In this document: in pieces, positions 8,754-16,524 of the stretch
Layout of the letters: each line of letters opens with the position of its first letter
Position numbering within the stretch: position 1 is the first letter of the stretch
NCBI GenBank assembly: GCA_034004685.1
Contig: JAVEWG010000014.1
Location: 1-64,000 of the forward strand
DNA from: JAEUNX01 sp034004685
Lineage (GTDB): Bacteria > Pseudomonadota > Gammaproteobacteria > Burkholderiales > Rhodocyclaceae
Length of the DNA stretch: 64,000 nt
Direction: 5' to 3'
Translations under genes and position numbers: made by a program
The notes under the pieces: generated by a model
Told to the model about the DNA's origin: nothing
Databases searched by the model: none
What the model saw: the letters and a program-made list of their open reading frames with translations, nothing else

Positions 8754-9386
8754 CTACGGCGGGGATGATGACGCAGGCTCAGCCTGGGCCAGAAGGCTCA
8801 AGAAAAATGGGATTACAACGGTCTTCCGCACAGTTTCCCGCAATGTCGCTTGCTGTTCCCCCAGGTAATACAGGCCGATACCGGTGGAAAAGGCGAGCCA
8901 GGAATCCACCAGAACCTCCACATTCCCGGGCGTGCGCCCCCCTGCCCGGCGGTACAGGCTGTCCAGCATGGCCCGGGCCAGCTGTCGAAGCTCGGTACGA
9001 TAGGCGGCATATTCCTGCCGAAATTCCTCGTTGCGCGCAGCCCGCAACTCCAATTCCAGCTTCAAGAGCAACCAATCCTCCTGGCGGGCGAAGCGCTCGC
9101 CCCGCTCGGCTAGCTGCTCGACGATTTCCTCGACGCTGCGGCCTTCACTGATGATCCGTTGCCAGGCTTCGGATTCCTCGGCCTGGAGGGTCCGCATGAC
9201 ATCCACCAGGATGCTCTGTTTGCTGCGGTAGTTGGAATAAAAGGCGCCGCCACTGAACCCCGCCGCCTCGGCAATGCTCTCCGCCGACGTGCCGGCGAAC
9301 CCGCAGCGGGCAAACTCCTTCATAGCAGCCTCCCGCAACATGCGCCGGGTGCGGTCTCGACTTTCCGATCGATTCAATCTGGCCAT
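8754..9386 (-). CDS. TetR-family transcriptional regulator
   Basis: A 210-residue regulator with the N-terminal TetR helix-turn-helix (FAGTSAESIAEAAGFSGGAF and YSNYRSKQSIL, residues about 30-62) and a variable ligand-binding C-terminus. It sits directly upstream of and in line with the P450 operon, and head-to-head with the SDR at 9719. It therefore probably represses one or both, with relief by the substrate or an acyl-CoA intermediate. ATG 9386 has no strong Shine-Dalgarno. Operator candidates are discussed under 9387-9718. Confidence 0.9.
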   Translation of the reverse strand: MARLNRSESRDRTRRMLREAAMKEFARCGFAGTSAESIAEAAGFSGGAFYSNYRSKQSILVDVMRTLQAEESEAWQRIISEGRSVEEIVEQLAERGERFARQEDWLLLKLELELRAARNEEFRQEYAAYRTELRQLARAMLDSLYRRAGGRTPGNVEVLVDSWLAFSTGIGLYYLGEQQATLRETVRKTVVIPFFLSLLAQAEPASSSPP

Positions 9387-9718
9387 GGCAATTATCGGTA
9401 TATCTTTTCAAATAGGCATACCAATCTTAATTACTTACCGACCAAGAGGCAATCAGAAAAGCGTTCTCGGAGCTCTACCTAAGGCCGACCACCCTCAAGC
9501 CTGCGACCGGGGGCCATGGGAGCCTGGGGTTTTGAGTTACCATTTCCGCAAGTTACCAACCCCTTGGGTGGAGCTTGTCGCCGTGGGGGGTTCTGGCCAG
9601 CGCAACCCTGGCCGACCTCTTTAAACCGGCACCCTAACGAAAAATTTTCCGGATCGATCACCGTCGGATCTATCGAACGCCCGGTTTGCGCGATCCTTCG
9701 ACAACCCAGAGGAAAGTC
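9387..9718. promoter_or_regulatory. divergent regulatory region between tetR (-) and SDR (+)
   Basis: No convincing gene. The AT-rich part next to tetR (about 9390-9450) carries GGTAT (9398-9402) and GCATACC (9416-9422), a loose inverted pair that could belong to a TetR operator; this is weak. The part near the SDR holds the 12-mer at 9628-9639 that recurs upstream of the acyl-CoA dehydrogenase operon. Confidence 0.45.
9628..9639 (+). promoter_or_regulatory. shared 12-mer GGCACCCTAACG, copy 1
   Basis: GGCACCCTAACG followed 5 nt later by TTTTCCG, 80 nt before the SDR start at 9719. The same 12-mer plus a TTTTCG after 6 nt occurs at 19090-19101 before the acyl-CoA dehydrogenase operon. It is a candidate site for a common activator or promoter element. 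Confidence 0.4.
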
Positions 9719-10423
9719 ATGGAATTTCAAAACAAAGTCGTGATGGTCACCGGCGCCGCCGGTAGTTTGGGCAAGGCAGTCGCCGCGGCGTATTCCGCTG
9801 CGGGCGCCTCCCTGGTGCTAGTGGATGTGAATGCCAAGGTGCTCGCCGAGGCCTACCACGCTGAAAAAGCCCCCCACCTTTGCCTGGCTGCCGATCTGAC
9901 GGACCCGGCCTCCATCCGTGATGCGGTGTCCCAGGCCCAAGGCAAATTCGGCCCCATCGATGTGCTGTGCAACATCGCCGGGGGCTTCCGGATGGGCGAG
10001 CCGGTCCACGAAACCTCGGCGGAAACCTGGGCACTGATGATGAACATGAACACCATGACCATGCTCAACACGGTGCAGGCCGTGGTACCGGTCATGCTGG
10101 CCAATGGCGGCGGCAAGATCGTCAACATCGGGGCTGGCGCCGGCCAACGAGGCCAGGCCCATATGGGGGCCTACAGCGCCTCAAAGAGCGTGGTCATTCG
10201 GCTGACGGAAAGCATGGCGGCAGAACTTCGCGAGCAGAACATCAACGTCAACTGCGTATTGCCATCAATCATCGACACGCCCCAGAACCGCGCCGACATG
10301 CCGGATGCCGACCCAAAACGGTGGGTAGCACCGATGGATCTGGCCCAGGTCATTCTCTTCCTGACCTCGACCTCCGGCCGCGCGATCCATGGCGCGGCCC
10401 TGCCTGTGAGCGGCCTGAGCTAA
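9719..10423 (+). CDS. SDR-family oxidoreductase
   Basis: A 234-residue short-chain dehydrogenase: cofactor loop VTGAAGSLG, NIAGG in the NAG position, catalytic YSASK (YxxxK). GAGG sits 8 nt before ATG 9719. It stands alone on the plus strand, transcribed away from tetR and closed by a strong terminator. The shared upstream 12-mer suggests co-regulation with the acyl-CoA dehydrogenase pair. It may act on a hydroxyacyl-CoA or cyclic alcohol of the same pathway; not determinable here. Confidence 0.88.
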   Translation: MEFQNKVVMVTGAAGSLGKAVAAAYSAAGASLVLVDVNAKVLAEAYHAEKAPHLCLAADLTDPASIRDAVSQAQGKFGPIDVLCNIAGGFRMGEPVHETSAETWALMMNMNTMTMLNTVQAVVPVMLANGGGKIVNIGAGAGQRGQAHMGAYSASKSVVIRLTESMAAELREQNINVNCVLPSIIDTPQNRADMPDADPKRWVAPMDLAQVILFLTSTSGRAIHGAALPVSGLS

Positions 10424-10442
10424 GGCAGTATCAGCAGTCATA

Positions 10443-10482
10443 AAAAGAGCGGGGGTGGGCAATTGCCCACTCCCGCTCTTTT
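10443..10482. terminator. bidirectional terminator, 20-bp near-perfect hairpin
   Basis: AAAAGAGCGGG at 10443-10453 pairs through to CCCGCTCTTTT ending at 10482; the arms match except for one wobble position around a central AATT. A-tract and T-tract at the two ends make it work for the SDR at 9719 (+) and the SDR at 10546 (-), which converge here. Confidence 0.92.
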
Positions 10483-10545
10483 CGCCGGCCAGTTCAAACA
10501 AATCAAACGACCCCGCGCCAGGAAGCACGGAAACGACTACAGACC

Positions 10546-11277
10546 CTAGGTGCCAAGCGCGGTATACCCGCCATCGATGGGAAGCAGAATTCCGGTCACA
10601 AACGAAGCCCCGGGAGAACACAAAAAAAGTGCCCCGGCAGCGATCTCTTCGGGCCTGCCCCAGCGCCCCATGGGTGAGCGTCCCAACACCCGGGCATTGC
10701 GGTCAGGGTCAGCCTGCATGGCCTTGGTCATGGGGGTGTCGATCCATCCTGGCGCAATCGCATTGACCCGAATACCTTCCTTGGCCCACGCCACCGCCAG
10801 GCTCCTGGTTAGCTGAAGCACCCCACCCTTGCTCGCAGCGTAGGCGGGTGCGGTGGGACTGCCCAGGGTGCTCATCACCGACCCGATATTCACCACCGAG
10901 CCACCTTGCTTGGCCAACAGGGGATAAGCGGCATAACAAACCCGCATCGTGCCGGACAGATTGACGTCGATGGTCCGCAGGAAGCCCTGCTCGGAGAACT
11001 CTTCGGCGCCGCGCCCGATCCCGGCCGCGGACACCAGGATCTGCAAGGATCCAAGCCTTCCGAAAAAATGCCCGACCGCATCAGAGTCCGACACATCCAG
11101 ACAGGCGGCGGCGATGCCGATACAGCCCGGATCTTCCTTGAAGGCCAGTACCTCCGCTTCGCTGACCCCAGTGGCCAGGACGTCGGCACCCGCGTCTTTC
11201 AAGGCAAGCACGATGGCCCGCCCAATTCCGCTGGTACCGCCGGTGACCACCGCCTGCTGTCCGACCAAAGTCGCCAT
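10546..11277 (-). CDS. SDR-family oxidoreductase (3-oxoacyl-ACP reductase-like)
   Basis: A 243-residue classical SDR with VVTGGTSGIGRA cofactor loop, AGIG in the NAG position, and YAASK (YxxxK). I chose ATG 11277; a TTG 15 nt upstream overlaps the stop of the RND permease gene. It ends the minus-strand transport run (DUF1302, DUF1329, YCF48-like, RND, SDR), so it likely handles the imported compound. It is not closely similar to the SDR at 9719 beyond family motifs. Confidence 0.87.
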   Translation of the reverse strand: MATLVGQQAVVTGGTSGIGRAIVLALKDAGADVLATGVSEAEVLAFKEDPGCIGIAAACLDVSDSDAVGHFFGRLGSLQILVSAAGIGRGAEEFSEQGFLRTIDVNLSGTMRVCYAAYPLLAKQGGSVVNIGSVMSTLGSPTAPAYAASKGGVLQLTRSLAVAWAKEGIRVNAIAPGWIDTPMTKAMQADPDRNARVLGRSPMGRWGRPEEIAAGALFLCSPGASFVTGILLPIDGGYTALGT

Positions 11278-11288
11278 TGCCACTGGCC

Positions 11289-13733
11289 TCAAAGGATATC
11301 CACATCCTTCGAAAACACATCGGGCTGCTGGGGAACAATCTCGTCCACCGCCGAGGGCGCCCGATCCGCATCAGTTCTGAGCAGGAAATGGGACAAGGCA
11401 GGAATCAGCACCAGCGCACCCACCAGGTTCCAAAGGAACATGAAGGCCAGCAAAATTCCCATATCCACCTGGAACTTGATCGGCGACCAGGCCCAGGTGA
11501 TCACACCCGCCGCCATGGTGACACCCACCAAGGCCACAATCCGCCCGGTAAAGTCGAGAGAATGCAGATACGCCACCTTCAGGGTCTCTCCCCGGCGCTG
11601 GAACGCCAACTGAATGCTCAGCAGGTACAAGGCGTAGTCCACACCGACCCCCACACCCACCGCGATCACCGGCAAGGTGGCCACCTTGATACCGATACCC
11701 AGCCAGACCATCAGCGCTTCGCACAGCAAGGATGTGATCCCCAGGGGAATCAGGGCAACGAGCGTCGCACGCCAGCTCCGGAAGGTAACAAAGCAAAGAA
11801 GGATGACCGCACCATAGAGCACGAAGTGCATGGTCCAGAAGCTCTTCTTCACCACGATGTTGGTGATGGCCTCGATCCCCGCGCTGCCGGCCGCCAACAG
11901 GAACTGACGGTTCTCGGTGTCATGTTCGGCCGCGAATTTCTCGACGCCTTCCACCATGCGGGTCAGGGTTCCGGCCTTATGGTCGGTCAAATAGGCGATA
12001 AGCGGGCTGACTCGGCACACCCGATCCACCAGATCCGGCCGATAGGAACCGAATTGGTCAAAGGCAGCTGAGCGGGTGCCGAAGTTCCGGGGGATGGTCA
12101 TCCATTTGGGACTGCCCTCGAAAATGCTCGACGCGGTATTGCGCACCCCATCCGCTAGGGAGAAAGTTGTCTGAACCCCCTCGATCTCCCTCAATTCGGC
12201 ACCAAGCCGGTCGATCTCCACCACCGTGTCGTAAGAACTGCACTCGGCGGCCTTGATCATCACCACGAACTGGTCCGATGAAAGCCCGTAATGGGCGGTG
12301 ATGAAGGCATTGTCCTTATTATAGACCGATTCCGGACGCAATTCCGGAGCGCCGGGGCTCAAATCACCAAACTGAACGAAATGACCAACCACTGCGGCAC
12401 CCACAGCCAGCACCGCAGCCAGGCTGACGATGATCGTCGCGCGGCGCGGCTCGGTCAGCGAAGCAAGCGTGAGGCGCACGCCCCCTTGCAACCGGCCCTC
12501 CCCGTTGTGCAAACTGCGCAAGGCCGCCGACTTGCTTACGCCGGTGTAGGACAGGAATACCGGGATCAGCATGAGCTTGGTGAAAATCAGCACCGTGACA
12601 CCGATGCTGGTCGTCACTGCCATTTCACGAATTGCGGGGATATCGATAATGGCCAACACGGCGAAGCCGACGATGTTGGTCACTAGGGCGGTCAAGCCGG
12701 CCATGAACAGGCGGCGGAAGGTATACCGCGCAGCCACATACTTGTGAGTACCCCGGCCCACGTCCTGCATGATGCCATTCATCTTTTGCGCGCCATGGGA
12801 AAGGCCGACAGCGAAGATGAGGAACGGCACCAGGATGGAATAGGGGTTTAGTACATACCCGAACAGCTGGAGCAAACCCAACAACCACACCACCCCCAGC
12901 AGCGCTGAAAAACACAGCAGGAGGGTACTGCGAATACAACGGGTATACGAAAACACAAAGGCCGTGGCAATAAGCGCGGAAATCGCGAAATACTGCATCA
13001 CGTCATAGAGGCCGGTGATCAGGTCGTGCACCAGCTTGGCAAAACCCACAACGTGGATCTTGACGTCATCGGTCTCTAGCTGCTTGACCACATCGTCGAG
13101 CAGCTGGCCAAATTTCGCGTAATCCAGCGCTTCACCGGTTTCCGGATCCTTTTCCACCAGGGGAATCAGGATCATCGAGGATTTCATGTCGTTGGCGACG
13201 AAGCTCCCGACAATGCCGGCCTTGGCAATATTTATCTTGAGATCATCGATGGCGTTTGGATTTCCCGACCACTTGGGCATGACCGGCCCGCCCTGGAAGC
13301 CTTCTTCCGTAACTTCGGTCCAACGCAGGCTGGTGGTCCACAACCCCCGCATGTAACCCCGGTCAACCCCGGGCAACAGATACACGGCGTCGTTGATCTT
13401 CTGCAATTGCAGCAGATAATCCCGGTCGAAGATCGTTCCACGGGTATTCTCTACCGCGATCCGCACCGTATTACCCATACCTCGCAAACTATCCCGATTT
13501 TCAAAATAGTTCTTAATGTACGGATGGGACTGGGGAATCATGTCATCAAAGCTGGCATTTACCGGAAGCTTTAATGCATGCCAGCCAAGGAAACTGGTCA
13601 TCAATACGCAGATCGCCAATACCAGCAGGCGATGGTTGAACACGAAGCGCTCCAACCACATACCGCTGTGCTCGTCGAAATCCTCCGCACGAGTGATAAC
13701 CGGCATGTCCTGGGGAATATGCTTTGAAGCCAT
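11289..13733 (-). CDS. RND/MMPL-family hydrophobe transporter
   Basis: An 814-residue inner-membrane protein of the RND superfamily in the MMPL-like group. Two halves each have one membrane helix, a large periplasmic loop and about five helices (first bundle about residues 225-415, second about 620-800). Family members move lipids, hopanoids and other hydrophobic molecules. Here it lies after DUF1302, DUF1329 and YCF48-like genes, a set repeatedly seen beside catabolic genes for steroids, terpenes and aromatics. Uptake or trans-envelope passage of the substrate is thus more likely than drug efflux, though direction is not visible in sequence. No membrane-fusion or TolC partner is encoded nearby. 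Confidence 0.88.
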   Translation of the reverse strand: MASKHIPQDMPVITRAEDFDEHSGMWLERFVFNHRLLVLAICVLMTSFLGWHALKLPVNASFDDMIPQSHPYIKNYFENRDSLRGMGNTVRIAVENTRGTIFDRDYLLQLQKINDAVYLLPGVDRGYMRGLWTTSLRWTEVTEEGFQGGPVMPKWSGNPNAIDDLKINIAKAGIVGSFVANDMKSSMILIPLVEKDPETGEALDYAKFGQLLDDVVKQLETDDVKIHVVGFAKLVHDLITGLYDVMQYFAISALIATAFVFSYTRCIRSTLLLCFSALLGVVWLLGLLQLFGYVLNPYSILVPFLIFAVGLSHGAQKMNGIMQDVGRGTHKYVAARYTFRRLFMAGLTALVTNIVGFAVLAIIDIPAIREMAVTTSIGVTVLIFTKLMLIPVFLSYTGVSKSAALRSLHNGEGRLQGGVRLTLASLTEPRRATIIVSLAAVLAVGAAVVGHFVQFGDLSPGAPELRPESVYNKDNAFITAHYGLSSDQFVVMIKAAECSSYDTVVEIDRLGAELREIEGVQTTFSLADGVRNTASSIFEGSPKWMTIPRNFGTRSAAFDQFGSYRPDLVDRVCRVSPLIAYLTDHKAGTLTRMVEGVEKFAAEHDTENRQFLLAAGSAGIEAITNIVVKKSFWTMHFVLYGAVILLCFVTFRSWRATLVALIPLGITSLLCEALMVWLGIGIKVATLPVIAVGVGVGVDYALYLLSIQLAFQRRGETLKVAYLHSLDFTGRIVALVGVTMAAGVITWAWSPIKFQVDMGILLAFMFLWNLVGALVLIPALSHFLLRTDADRAPSAVDEIVPQQPDVFSKDVDIL

Positions 13734-13779
13734 GGAGATTCTTTCTCAGTGGGGCTCGTATTAAATCGCGGGCTACCGT

Positions 13780-14850
13780 TCAGTTCAGCTGAATGCGGCG
13801 CACGCCGGCTGTACCCACGGCCACCGCCTCGTTTCCTCTGGCAAGCGCGACACCGGTAAACAGCATCGGCTTGGAAACGGGTACCGTGCGGAATCTGCTT
13901 CCCGAATCGCTGGTCGAAAGAGCTTGACCCGTTTGGGTCACGACCAAGGCCTCACCATTTGCGAGAGTGACGCTCCCGGTGAAAGCACTACCCACGCCCG
14001 TATCGACTTTGGCCCAGCCGGATCCTTGGGCAGTCGCCATCCGATAGGCGGTGCCACGCAATCCCAAGGCGAGAACAGCATCCCCGGCTTCGACCAAACT
14101 GAAGAAAGTTCCGGCATAACCGGTTTCAACAGGGATGAAACGCTGCCCCTTCTGATCCAATTGGAAAATCACGCCCTTTTCAGAGGCGATATACACGCCA
14201 CCCTTTTTGGTCCCGAGAATGGCGTTGTAGTGCACCGGCATGGGTGCATCGACCTTTTCGACCCAGGACTCCCAGGTCTTGCCGCCATCCCGGGTGGCGA
14301 GCAGGGTGCCAAAGGAACCACACACGAATCCGTTCTTGGCGTCCTTGAACCACACCCCAAGAAGCGCCTGCTCGGGCCCATCCGCGTAATTAATCTTCAC
14401 ATCCTGCAAGAACCGTTGAGCATCGGGATTTCCCCGATCCATCAACGCTTGAAAATGATCGGTCAGAAGCTTCTGGGCCTGCCGGCCATCCAGCTGCCGC
14501 TCCCAGGAAAGACCGCCATCCGCGGTGTGCAGGACCACCCCATCATGTCCCACCGCCCAGCCGTCTTTGTCGGTTGGGAAATTGACGCCCAGTAAATCGG
14601 ACGATACTGGAACCGAAGCTTGCTGCCAGGAATTGCCGTCGTCCTCCGAGACCAGAATGAGGCCTCGAACACCAACAGCCACCAGATGATTCCCCGCGCG
14701 GGCAATCCCGCTCATCTGCGTTGTAAGGGCCACACGGCTCACCTTGATCGCAGATACATCCAGGGGATCTTTAAACGAGCTAGAGATAGCCGGTGCAGCC
14801 ACAGCTGCCGCAACCACCAGCGCCAACGCCCCATAGGCCGGTTTGCGCAA
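13780..14850 (-). CDS. YCF48-like beta-propeller protein, exported
   Basis: A 356-residue protein with a signal peptide (RKPAYGALALVVAAAVAAPA) followed by repeated propeller blades with W-x-x-A/V-G-x-G-type turns (DKDGWAVGHDGVVLHTADGG, NGFVCGSFGTLLATRDGGKT). These are as in photosystem II assembly factor YCF48/BNR proteins. I chose TTG 14850 because GGGAGA lies about 6 nt upstream and it places the signal peptide at the N-terminus; upstream codons to 14925 would bury it. Its position directly before the RND permease gene suggests a periplasmic partner or chaperone of that transporter. Confidence 0.8.
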   Translation of the reverse strand: MRKPAYGALALVVAAAVAAPAISSSFKDPLDVSAIKVSRVALTTQMSGIARAGNHLVAVGVRGLILVSEDDGNSWQQASVPVSSDLLGVNFPTDKDGWAVGHDGVVLHTADGGLSWERQLDGRQAQKLLTDHFQALMDRGNPDAQRFLQDVKINYADGPEQALLGVWFKDAKNGFVCGSFGTLLATRDGGKTWESWVEKVDAPMPVHYNAILGTKKGGVYIASEKGVIFQLDQKGQRFIPVETGYAGTFFSLVEAGDAVLALGLRGTAYRMATAQGSGWAKVDTGVGSAFTGSVTLANGEALVVTQTGQALSTSDSGSRFRTVPVSKPMLFTGVALARGNEAVAVGTAGVRRIQLN

Positions 14851-14958
14851 AATCGTTCTCCCGAAATGGCGGCAGCCTTTGGGACTTCCGTAGCGCCGTC
14901 CAATTATTAATCGCAGATAAGACAAGGGCCCCGGCTAGGAGACACTCATCAAAACAGG

Positions 14959-14991
14959 GCGGGCAGACGGTGGAGATCACCGCCTACCCGC
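14959..14991 (-). terminator. 14-bp hairpin with T-run, intra-operon attenuator
   Basis: Arms 14959-14972 and 14978-14991 pair fully in the minus-strand transcript (two G-U pairs) around a 5-nt loop, followed by CCTGTTTTG. It lies between the DUF1329 stop and the YCF48-like gene, so it could reduce read-through into the downstream permease genes. Confidence 0.6.
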
Positions 14992-14998
14992 ATCTGGC

Positions 14999-15017
14999 AA
15001 TCACGCCATGCGTGATT
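14999..15017. repeat. 8-bp inverted repeat, 3-nt loop
   Basis: AATCACGC (14999-15006) and GCGTGATT (15010-15017) form a small perfect hairpin immediately after the DUF1329 stop and before the larger hairpin at 14959-14991. Probably part of the same mRNA 3'-end or processing signal. Confidence 0.45.
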
Positions 15018-15045
15018 CGCTGCCTAACTCAAGCACTGGCCAGAA

Positions 15046-16440
15046 TCAGCGCAACCCCATGCCGGCCATGGAGTCCGGCGTGAAGAAGTTCTTGGCGAAG
15101 GGGGCAACCTTGTAGGAGGAAGTGTACTTCGGGTCGCCATGAATGGCTTGACGGTTCTGGTTCAGATAAGAACTCTTGGCCAAGTCGTACAGCACATAGA
15201 CCGTGTTGCGCAGTTCAGGCTTGTCGTACATCTGGATCGACGGCTGATACATGATGTGGTGCACCTTGCCGGCCTGGTCGAACGCCGTGAATTCCATCAT
15301 GTTCCAGCTGTCCTCGTCGATCAGGAAGATCCGCTTGGAATGAACGTGACGCTCACCCGGCTTGAGGGTTGCTTCCACTACCCAGACCCGGTGCAGCTCA
15401 AAGCGGAGCGCCGACGGATGGATGTGCTTCGGGCCATGCAACTCGGCGTTCGGCGCGCTCCAGAACTTGTAGGTGTTGTAAGGAATGTACATTTCCTTGC
15501 GGCCCACCAGCTTGAAGTCGAACTTGTCCATCTTGCCGTCAAAGCCGTTGATCTCGTCGTACAGCAGGATGCCACCAGAAGTGATGGCCACGCCGTCATA
15601 GGAGAACTCCGGCGCCAGACGGACCCGGCGCTGCCCCGGAATGTAGCTCCAGGCCGGCGCCCCCTTGATGTCGGGACGCAGGAACTGGTGCCGCATCTGC
15701 ATGGTGCCCACCTGGGAGGCAGGGGCGATGGACTTGGAAATCAGCGCCCAGTAGGGCTCGTCATCCGTCAGGGCAGTCCGGGAAGTATCCCAATACAGGT
15801 TCTGGTTATAGATGGTCTGCAGGGAGGTGTTGACCTCGTTGCCGGCAGCATCCACCAGGAACGTGTCGATCGGCATCATGGTGTAGGGCTGCTCGGGTTT
15901 GAGCGCTGCATTCCACATGGCCTCGACCCCGCTCTTGGGAATCGGGAACGGAGTCTGGGCATGGGCGCCCTCCACACCTGGCACCGCACCGCCCCACACG
16001 ATCTTGGGCTTCATCACGTTCTTGACGGTGTTCTCATACACATAGCTGGGGAAGCAGGCCGAACGGCGGGTCGGATAAACTTCCACCGCAAAGCTCTGGG
16101 GGTAGCGCCGGAACAATTCCTTGGTGCCCTCATCGAGCTTGTCCGCGTACTTGGGGACGTCGGCCGCCTTGATGGTGTACAAGGGCTTGTCGGCCGCGAA
16201 CGGATCAATATAGGGGGCCCCACCCGCCGCACCCTTGATCGGCGCATAGCCGGCCGGAGGGGTACACACCCCGCCCGTCCATTCCGGGATCGTGCCTTCC
16301 TTGTTGCCGGCCTTGATGGCTCCCAGGGGGGTGAGGCTCTTGCCCAGTTCCGCCGCTTCTTCAGGCGTGGGAGCGGCCCCAGCCACCTGAACGCCCAGCG
16401 CACTCAGGACCGCCACAAAAATGACTTTCGAATACCGCAT
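15046..16440 (-). CDS. DUF1329 domain protein, exported
   Basis: A 464-residue protein with a classical signal peptide (MRYSKVIFVAVLSALGVQVAGA) and the DUF1329 N-terminus (TPEEAAELGKSLTPLGAIKAGN, PEWTGG). DUF1329 proteins are periplasmic or outer-membrane-associated, have been compared to the LolB fold, and are nearly always next to DUF1302 genes; their molecular role is unknown. GAGGAG lies 10 nt before ATG 16440. It sits between DUF1302 and the YCF48/RND genes with hairpins on both sides, so expression of each cistron may be tuned separately. Confidence 0.92.
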   Translation of the reverse strand: MRYSKVIFVAVLSALGVQVAGAAPTPEEAAELGKSLTPLGAIKAGNKEGTIPEWTGGVCTPPAGYAPIKGAAGGAPYIDPFAADKPLYTIKAADVPKYADKLDEGTKELFRRYPQSFAVEVYPTRRSACFPSYVYENTVKNVMKPKIVWGGAVPGVEGAHAQTPFPIPKSGVEAMWNAALKPEQPYTMMPIDTFLVDAAGNEVNTSLQTIYNQNLYWDTSRTALTDDEPYWALISKSIAPASQVGTMQMRHQFLRPDIKGAPAWSYIPGQRRVRLAPEFSYDGVAITSGGILLYDEINGFDGKMDKFDFKLVGRKEMYIPYNTYKFWSAPNAELHGPKHIHPSALRFELHRVWVVEATLKPGERHVHSKRIFLIDEDSWNMMEFTAFDQAGKVHHIMYQPSIQMYDKPELRNTVYVLYDLAKSSYLNQNRQAIHGDPKYTSSYKVAPFAKNFFTPDSMAGMGLR

Positions 16441-16476
16441 TGTTATATCTCCTCGCTATTTTCTTTATTTCCTGCC

Positions 16477-16498
16477 GGCGGGGGCCGCAACCCCCGCC
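16477..16498 (-). repeat. 8-bp GC hairpin between DUF1302 and DUF1329 genes
   Basis: GGCGGGGG (16477-16484) pairs with CCCCCGCC (16491-16498), 6-nt loop. No T-tract follows on the minus strand, so it is more likely an mRNA stability or partial-attenuation element than a full terminator. Confidence 0.5.
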
Positions 16499-16524
16499 TG
16501 ACGAATCATCCAAACCGCTGGATG

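Noticed and set aside
9398..9422. TetR operator GGTAT...ATACC
   Set aside because: Arms are only 5 bp with a wide spacer, and no second copy lies before the P450 gene. Too weak to annotate as a site.
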